Assembly: GCA_020444775.1 (NCBI GenBank)
Contig: JAGRHX010000973.1
Coordinates: 1 to 10,614 of the forward strand
Source of the DNA: Gammaproteobacteria bacterium
Lineage (GTDB): Bacteria; Pseudomonadota; Gammaproteobacteria; HK1
Length of the DNA: 10,614 bases
Direction: 5' to 3'
Shown one piece after another: positions 6,292 through 10,614 of this stretch. Below the pieces are notes generated by a model. It made no database searches. It was not told where the DNA came from and saw nothing but the letters and a program-made list of their open reading frames with translations. The translations under genes were made by a program, and so were the position numbers. Within the stretch, counting starts at the first letter, position 1, and every line of letters begins with the position of its first letter.

Positions 6292-8043
6292 TTGCCGGTG
6301 ACACGCCCAGCCCACGATGTAGCTGGTGCCAGTCCTGCACCGCCGGTTGGCGGCCTCCGAGCGGGACTGCGCTCGTTCGAGCCCATCAACCTGCTCTGGA
6401 TTGCGCTGTTCCTGTTCCTGCTGGTGCTGGTGGTCGGTCCCATCGGCTATCTGATCAAGGTCAGCTTCCAGGCCACCGGCAGCGGTGAGTTCACCTTCGC
6501 CAATTACCTCACCGCCTACGGCCGCGCACGCTTCATCACTGGTCTGGTCAACTCGCTGCTGCTCGGTCTCGCGACCGCCGCTGTCAGCGTGGTGCTGGCG
6601 GTGCCACTGGCCTGGGCCGTGTCGCGAACCAACATGCCCGGCAAGTGGGTGGCCTGGAGCGCCGTGCTCGGCGCCTTCATCCTGCCCCCGTATCTGACCG
6701 CCATAGGCTGGATCCTGATCGCCGGGCCGAAGTCCGGCTGGCTGAATCAGACCTGGAGCTGGCTGCTCGGCGAGCAATCAGTGTTGTTCGACATCTACAC
6801 CTTCTCGGGCATCGTCCTGGTCATCGCGCTGAACACCTTTCCGTTCATCTTCCTGTTCACCAAGTCGGCGCTCGACATGATCTCCACCGAGATGGAGGAG
6901 GCTGCGTACATTCTCGGCGCCAACACCTGGCGGGCCACCGTGCGGGTCACCCTGCCCCTGGTGTGGCCATCCATTCTCGGCGGCATCATCATCGTGTTCC
7001 TGGAATCCATCGCCCTGTTCGGTGTTCCCGCCCTGCTCGGCATTCCGGCGAGGATCAATCTGGTCACGACCCAGCTCTGGCAGTTCTTTGGTTATCCCCT
7101 GCGCATGGAGGTCGCCGCGGCCTATTCGATGCCGCTGTTGCTGGTGACGGTCACACTCATCTACGTGCAACGACTGCTGCTGGCGCGCAAGGGCTACGTG
7201 ACCCAGAGCGGCAAGGGCGGCGAGCGGCGCGCCATCGACGTCGGCGCCTGGCGCTGGGTGCTGCTGGGCTACTGCCTGCTGGTCGGTCTGCTCGCGGTGT
7301 TCCTACCGGCCTGCACCATGATCCAGGCCTCGCTCTCCAAGGCATGGGGCCAGGGGATGAGCTGGGACAACTTCACCTTCGGTCACTACCTTGCGATCTT
7401 GTTCGAGCACAGCCTGGCTCGTGAAGCCATGCTCAACAGTTTCCTGTTCGCCGCAGGCGCCGCCTTTCTCGCCATCGGTGTCGCCCTGTGCATCGCCTAT
7501 GCGGTGACCCGCAAGCTGGTGCCTGGCGCCGGGTTGCTCGCCTTCCTGTGCATGGCGCCGTTCGTGATACCGGGTATCGTGCTCGCCATAGGTTTCTACG
7601 CCGCGTACGCCTCACCACCGCTGGCGCTGTACGGCACCGCGGCATTGATGATCCTGGCGTTCACGGCGCGCTTTCTGCCAATCGCCTACGGCACCTGCTC
7701 CGCCGGCATGCGCAGCATCAACCCGGAGATGGAGGAAGCCGTGCGCATACTCGGCGGCGGCCGGCTGAAGGCCATCCGTCATGTGGTGGTGCCGCTGCTG
7801 AAGAAGACCCTGCTCGGCGGCTGGTTGCTGGTGTTCATCCCGGCCACTCGTGAGCTCAGCGCGGCCATCTTCCTGGTTGCGCCCAACACTCGAGTGATGT
7901 CGGTGCTGATCTATGACATGACCGAGGAAGGCCGATTCGAGACCGTGGCCGCGCTCGGCACTCTGATCCTGATTTTCACCACCGCGCTGGTCTGGCTGGG
8001 CTTCAAGCTGGTCGGACGCGACTTCATGCTGCGCGAGCGCTAG
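6292..8043 (+). CDS. ABC transporter permease, fused two-domain (FbpB/ThiP-like)
   Basis: Inner-membrane channel of the importer whose binding protein is encoded upstream. 583 residues from TTG 6292, as expected for permeases in which both membrane halves are fused in one chain. The first half has helices near residues 33-56, 83-109, 117-138, 161-182, 216-238 and 268-286; the second half repeats this from about 310 onward. Two EAA loops, the sites that dock on the ATPase, are visible: EMEEAAYILGA from residue 200 with LPLVWPSI after it, and EMEEAVRILGG from residue 479 with VPLLKKTLLGG after it. The regular spacing and the duplicated motif make the family call firm. The gap to the binding-protein gene is 171 bp and holds a hairpin. 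No ATP-binding subunit follows; the next gene is a hydrolase. The ATPase must lie elsewhere or be shared. Substrate is unknown. Confidence 0.93.
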   Translation: MPVTRPAHDVAGASPAPPVGGLRAGLRSFEPINLLWIALFLFLLVLVVGPIGYLIKVSFQATGSGEFTFANYLTAYGRARFITGLVNSLLLGLATAAVSVVLAVPLAWAVSRTNMPGKWVAWSAVLGAFILPPYLTAIGWILIAGPKSGWLNQTWSWLLGEQSVLFDIYTFSGIVLVIALNTFPFIFLFTKSALDMISTEMEEAAYILGANTWRATVRVTLPLVWPSILGGIIIVFLESIALFGVPALLGIPARINLVTTQLWQFFGYPLRMEVAAAYSMPLLLVTVTLIYVQRLLLARKGYVTQSGKGGERRAIDVGAWRWVLLGYCLLVGLLAVFLPACTMIQASLSKAWGQGMSWDNFTFGHYLAILFEHSLAREAMLNSFLFAAGAAFLAIGVALCIAYAVTRKLVPGAGLLAFLCMAPFVIPGIVLAIGFYAAYASPPLALYGTAALMILAFTARFLPIAYGTCSAGMRSINPEMEEAVRILGGGRLKAIRHVVVPLLKKTLLGGWLLVFIPATRELSAAIFLVAPNTRVMSVLIYDMTEEGRFETVAALGTLILIFTTALVWLGFKLVGRDFMLRER

Positions 8044-8053
8044 CGCCGCTCTG

Positions 8054-8068
8054 GCCCTGCGCGAGGGC
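8054..8068 (+). terminator. Weak hairpin after the permease gene
   Basis: GCCCT-gcgcg-AGGGC forms a 5-bp stem 11 bases past the permease stop and is followed by only two T residues. It could be a weak or Rho-assisted terminator. The remaining 8069-8238 shows no gene and no convincing promoter, apart from a CATAAT at 8165-8170 lacking a partner -35 box. Confidence 0.25.
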
Positions 8069-8238
8069 TTCCGCCAACAACGCACCTGACAACGGGCCCG
8101 GCATCAGTGCTCCCCGCCCCCATCCTGACGCGCCCGGGTGTGGCGTGCGACGCGCCGCCGACGGCATAATCGGGGCCCGGACGCGCGGCCACCGTGGCGC
8201 GTCGCATTCAACCAAACGATTCAGTCGAGAGCAGCCCG

Positions 8239-9270
8239 ATGTCACGCGCCCCAACCCGTCACCTGCCCATTCGCGAGGACTGGCTGACCCAGACTCGAGA
8301 AGACATCATCGATCCGACACTATCGATCGTCGATCCCCACCATCATCTGTGGAACCGCGACGGGCACCAGTACTTCCTGAACGAGCTACTGGAGGATACC
8401 GGCAGCGGACACGACATCGTCGCAACCGTGTTCGTCGAATGCCACGCGATGTACCGCCAGCACGGGCCCGAGCCCATGCGACCGGTTGGTGAGGTCGAAT
8501 TCGTGAACGGCATCGCGGCGATGAGCGCCAGCGGTGGCTTTGGCACGACCCGCGTGGCCGCCGGGATCGTCGGCTATGCGGATCTGAGCCTGGGCGCGGC
8601 GGTGGAGGCCGTGCTGGATGCCGAGGTTGCCGCGGCCGGCGGCCGTTTTCGTGGCGTGCGCAATGGCTCGGTCTGGCATCCGGATCCGAGCGCTCGGGGC
8701 TCGTCGATCAACGCGCCACCGGACATTCTGCGGCGCCCCGCCTTTCGCGAGGGTCTTGCCTGCCTGACCCGGATGGGACTGAGCTTCGACGCCTGGATGT
8801 ACCACACCCAGCTCGACGAGCTGGTGGATATCGCGCGTGCGGTACCCGATGCCAACATCATCATGAACCATGTCGGCGGTCCGATCGGCATCGGACCCTA
8901 CGTCGGTAAACGCGACGAGGTCTTCGGTCACTGGCGCGAAGGTATCCGCAAGGTAGCCAGCTGTCCGAACGTGAGCGTGAAGCTGGGCGGCATGGGCATG
9001 CGTCTGTTCGGCTTCGACGTTCACGAGGGTACGCAGCCGCCGAGCTCGGAACAGCTCGCGGCCGCCTGGGGGCCCTATATCGAGACCTGCATCGAGGCTT
9101 TCGGACCGCAGCGCGCCATGTTCGAGAGCAACTTCCCGGTCGACAAGGGTACCTGCAGCTATCACGTCCTGTGGAACGCCTTCAAACGCATCGTCGCCAG
9201 CGCTTCAGCTGACGAGAAGCGCCAGCTGTTTCGCGATACCGCGACGCGGGTCTACAGGCTGGGAAGCTGA
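8239..9270 (+). CDS. Amidohydrolase family 2 (COG3618-type) metal-dependent hydrolase
   Basis: Predicted TIM-barrel hydrolase of the PF04909 amidohydrolase-2 group; relatives include lactonases such as LigI (2-pyrone-4,6-dicarboxylate) and sugar lactonases, so ester or lactone hydrolysis is likely, in the cytoplasm. 343 residues from ATG 8239, with a weak GAGAG at seven bases. An in-frame GTG at 8194 would add 15 residues and is less likely, because related proteins start near the LPIREDWL segment. Visible: DPHHHLW at 32-38 (the HxH pair on strand 1), FRGVR at 137-141, NHVGGPIG at 210-217 with His 211, KLGGMGM, and MFESNFPVD at 294-302. In many relatives the last site reads GSDWP with a catalytic Asp; here Asn 298 takes that place, a variant also common in this subgroup. 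It lies 195 bp after the permease gene on the same strand and may be transcribed with it. Confidence 0.88.
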   Translation: MSRAPTRHLPIREDWLTQTREDIIDPTLSIVDPHHHLWNRDGHQYFLNELLEDTGSGHDIVATVFVECHAMYRQHGPEPMRPVGEVEFVNGIAAMSASGGFGTTRVAAGIVGYADLSLGAAVEAVLDAEVAAAGGRFRGVRNGSVWHPDPSARGSSINAPPDILRRPAFREGLACLTRMGLSFDAWMYHTQLDELVDIARAVPDANIIMNHVGGPIGIGPYVGKRDEVFGHWREGIRKVASCPNVSVKLGGMGMRLFGFDVHEGTQPPSSEQLAAAWGPYIETCIEAFGPQRAMFESNFPVDKGTCSYHVLWNAFKRIVASASADEKRQLFRDTATRVYRLGS

Positions 9271-9285
9271 GCGCCGGACCTCAGC
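9266..9285. terminator. Inverted repeat spanning both convergent stop codons
   Basis: GCTGAG (9266-9271) and CTCAGC (9280-9285) are exact reverse complements around eight bases, and each arm contains one gene's stop codon (9268-9270 and, on the minus strand, 9283-9281). Only 10 bp separate the convergent genes. It may act as a compact bidirectional stop signal, but it lacks flanking T runs. Confidence 0.3.
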
Positions 9286-10177
9286 GTGCCGCCCTGGCCT
9301 GGATTCGATCGCGCAGCGCCAGCACGCGTCGTGCGCGCTCCGCCACCGGCACGTCGATCATCTTGCCCTTGAAGCTCACCGCGCCCTCTCCTGCCGCAAG
9401 CGCGCGATCGTAGACATCGACCAGCGCCTCGGCATGCTCGATCTCCGCCGCCGACGGGCCAAACTCCTCGTTGAGGATGGCCACCTGGGCGGGATGTATG
9501 CAGCCACCACCATCGAAGCCGTACTGCCGAGCACGGCGGATGTCCTGCCGGTAGGCCTCGAGATCGGAGAAGTTGCCGATGGAGCCCGGGTAGCCCTGCG
9601 CGAGTATCCCGGCCTCGCGAGCCGCGACCTGCACCTGTTGCATGAATCCCATCATGGCATCCGGATGGACCTCGGGCATGCCGATTACCTGACCGAAGTC
9701 CTCCCCACCGAGCGTCAACGCGCACACCCGCGGGCTGCCGGCTGCGATCTCGCGGACGTTGTGGAAGCCCCGGGCCGTCTCGATCAACACCATGTATCGA
9801 ATCGAACCGGCCTCGATACCCCGCTCGGCCTCGAGCTCGTCGACGATCTCGTCGACGAACGACAGATGGTCCGCCGATTCGATCTTGGGCAGCAGCAGAC
9901 CGCAGATCCCCGGTATGACGGACGCCTCCAGATCCGCGACCAGCATCCGCCACGGTCGATTGACACGCACCAGCACGTCTGCTCCAGCGCGTCCGACCCG
10001 TGCCGCCACCTCCGCGACCAGGGTACGTGCGCGGGGTTTCTCACTGGCAGCGACCGCATCCTCCAGATCGATGATCAGCGCATCCGCACCACGCAGATGT
10101 GCCTTCTCGACGAAACGCTCGGCAGTGGCGGGGACGAACAGCATCGAACGCCACACCGGAAGCTCGGACGGTTGCAT
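9281..10177 (-). CDS. CitE/HpcH-HpaI-type lyase (citrate lyase beta-like / malyl-CoA lyase-like)
   Basis: Mg-dependent C-C lyase family acting on 3-hydroxyacyl-CoA substrates such as malyl-CoA or citramalyl-CoA. 298 residues from the ATG at 10177, which has GGAG eight bases upstream; an in-frame GTG at 10210 would add 11 residues without a better RBS. Motifs in order: RSMLFVPA at 10-17; IIDLEDAV at 35-42; VRVN with Arg 71; LPKIES at 96-101; LIETARG with Glu 133 and GGEDFG with Asp 160, the two expected metal ligands; GFDGGGCIHPAQV at 220-232. In most relatives the last motif reads GFDGK; here Gly 224 replaces the Lys. Stand-alone CitE-like proteins without the alpha and gamma subunits of citrate lyase are usually acyl-CoA lyases, and no such subunits are nearby. 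The gene follows a CoA-transferase by 50 bp, which fits formation of the CoA ester and then its cleavage. Exact substrate is unknown. Confidence 0.9.
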   Translation of the reverse strand: MQPSELPVWRSMLFVPATAERFVEKAHLRGADALIIDLEDAVAASEKPRARTLVAEVAARVGRAGADVLVRVNRPWRMLVADLEASVIPGICGLLLPKIESADHLSFVDEIVDELEAERGIEAGSIRYMVLIETARGFHNVREIAAGSPRVCALTLGGEDFGQVIGMPEVHPDAMMGFMQQVQVAAREAGILAQGYPGSIGNFSDLEAYRQDIRRARQYGFDGGGCIHPAQVAILNEEFGPSAAEIEHAEALVDVYDRALAAGEGAVSFKGKMIDVPVAERARRVLALRDRIQARAAR

Positions 10178-10185
10178 GATGTCTA

Positions 10186-10190
10186 CTCCA
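10186..10190 (-). promoter_or_regulatory. Ribosome binding site of the CitE-like gene
   Basis: On the minus strand TGGAG precedes the ATG at 10177 by eight bases. It favours that start over the in-frame GTG at 10210. Confidence 0.7.
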
Positions 10191-10227
10191 GTACGGGCCT
10201 TTTCTTCCACGGGCTGTCAGGCGCGGC

Positions 10228-10614
10228 TCAGATCACGCCGTCGGCGCGCAAGCTGGCGAGCGCCGCCTCGTCCAGCCCCAGCTCGCCGAAATACTGCGTG
10301 TTGTGCTCGCCCAGCGCGGGTGCCGGGGTGCGGATCGCGGCCGGCGTCCCGGACAGACGTGGCACCACGTTGTGCATGGCCAGACTCCCCGTCTCCTCAT
10401 CGGGCAGCTCGACGATGACCGCGCGATCGTTGATGTAGGGGTGGTCCATGAGCTGATCGATGTCGGCCACCGGGCCCACGGTCACGTCCGCGGCCTCGAA
10501 TATCTCCAGAAGCTCGGCCTGAGTGTGTGCCTGCATGAACTCGGCAACCACGGGATCCAGCTCATCGTTATGAGCAACGCGATCGCTGTTGGTGCGAAAG
10601 CGCGGGTCGTCGAT
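10228..10614 (-). CDS. CaiB/BaiF family III CoA-transferase, C-terminal part, truncated by window end
   Basis: Moves CoA from a donor thioester to a carboxylic acid; cytoplasmic. Only the last 128 residues are present, and the catalytic Asp of the N-terminal domain lies outside. The frame is open to the window edge. Visible family features: DDPRFRTNSDRVAHNDELDP at the start, followed by the FEAADVTVGPVADIDQLMDHP segment, VELPDEETG, VPRLSGTPAAIRTPAPALGEH and the final ALASLRADGVI. These are characteristic of the C-terminal domain of family III transferases (CaiB, formyl-CoA transferase, succinyl-CoA-dependent transferases). It is 50 bp upstream of the CitE-like lyase on the same strand, most likely co-transcribed. 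Confidence 0.92.
   Translation of the reverse strand: MDDPRFRTNSDRVAHNDELDPVVAEFMQAHTQAELLEIFEAADVTVGPVADIDQLMDHPYINDRAVIVELPDEETGSLAMHNVVPRLSGTPAAIRTPAPALGEHNTQYFGELGLDEAALASLRADGVI

Noticed and set aside
6096..6488. 130-codon plus-strand frame between binding protein and permease
   Set aside because: It overlaps both genes, covers the hairpin region, and has Arg/Pro/Ser-rich sequence with no RBS.
5047..8043. Annotation as a ferric iron transporter (fbpAB)
   Set aside because: Family similarity supports the importer class, but no iron-ligand Tyr pair, Fur box or iron genes are visible, so the substrate-specific name was not given.

Overview
This window is GC-rich, densely coding DNA with high G/C at third codon positions, which produces long spurious antisense frames. 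It reads as accessory catabolic DNA of a high-GC proteobacterium. Gene families and start signals fit a Gamma- or Betaproteobacterium, but nothing here fixes the genus. Seven complete or near-complete protein genes and two edge-truncated ones are supported. I see no tRNA, rRNA, CRISPR, transposase or attachment site, and no transcriptional regulator.

Layout. 1-774 (+): C-terminal part of an acyl-CoA synthetase (ANL superfamily). 810-2102 (-): an MFS exporter-type permease, convergent with the ligase and divergent from the next block. 2103-2490: a gene-free divergent region of 388 bp with a hairpin immediately in front of the next ribosome binding site. 2491-4808 (+): two tightly linked acyl-CoA dehydrogenase genes whose conserved motifs are split between them. 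5047-8043 (+): a periplasmic solute-binding protein and a fused two-domain ABC permease of the ferric-iron/AfuA-FbpB class, with a plausible sigma70-type promoter in front and a strong hairpin between them, but no ATPase. 8239-9270 (+): an amidohydrolase-2 (COG3618-type) metal-dependent hydrolase. 9281-10177 (-) and 10228-10614 (-, truncated): a CitE/HpcH-type lyase preceded by a CaiB-type family III CoA-transferase, probably one operon, convergent with the hydrolase.

Together the genes suggest uptake and CoA-dependent breakdown of an organic acid or lactone. The ABC system imports a substrate, the hydrolase opens or hydrolyses it, the ligase or CoA-transferase makes a thioester, the paired dehydrogenase introduces a double bond, and the CitE-like lyase cleaves a 3-hydroxyacyl-CoA-type intermediate to acetyl-CoA or a similar product. 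The individual families are well supported. The pathway linkage and the substrate are inference. The most distinctive point is the complementary split of motifs in the dehydrogenase pair, which resembles the alpha2beta2 enzymes known from actinobacterial steroid side-chain degradation.
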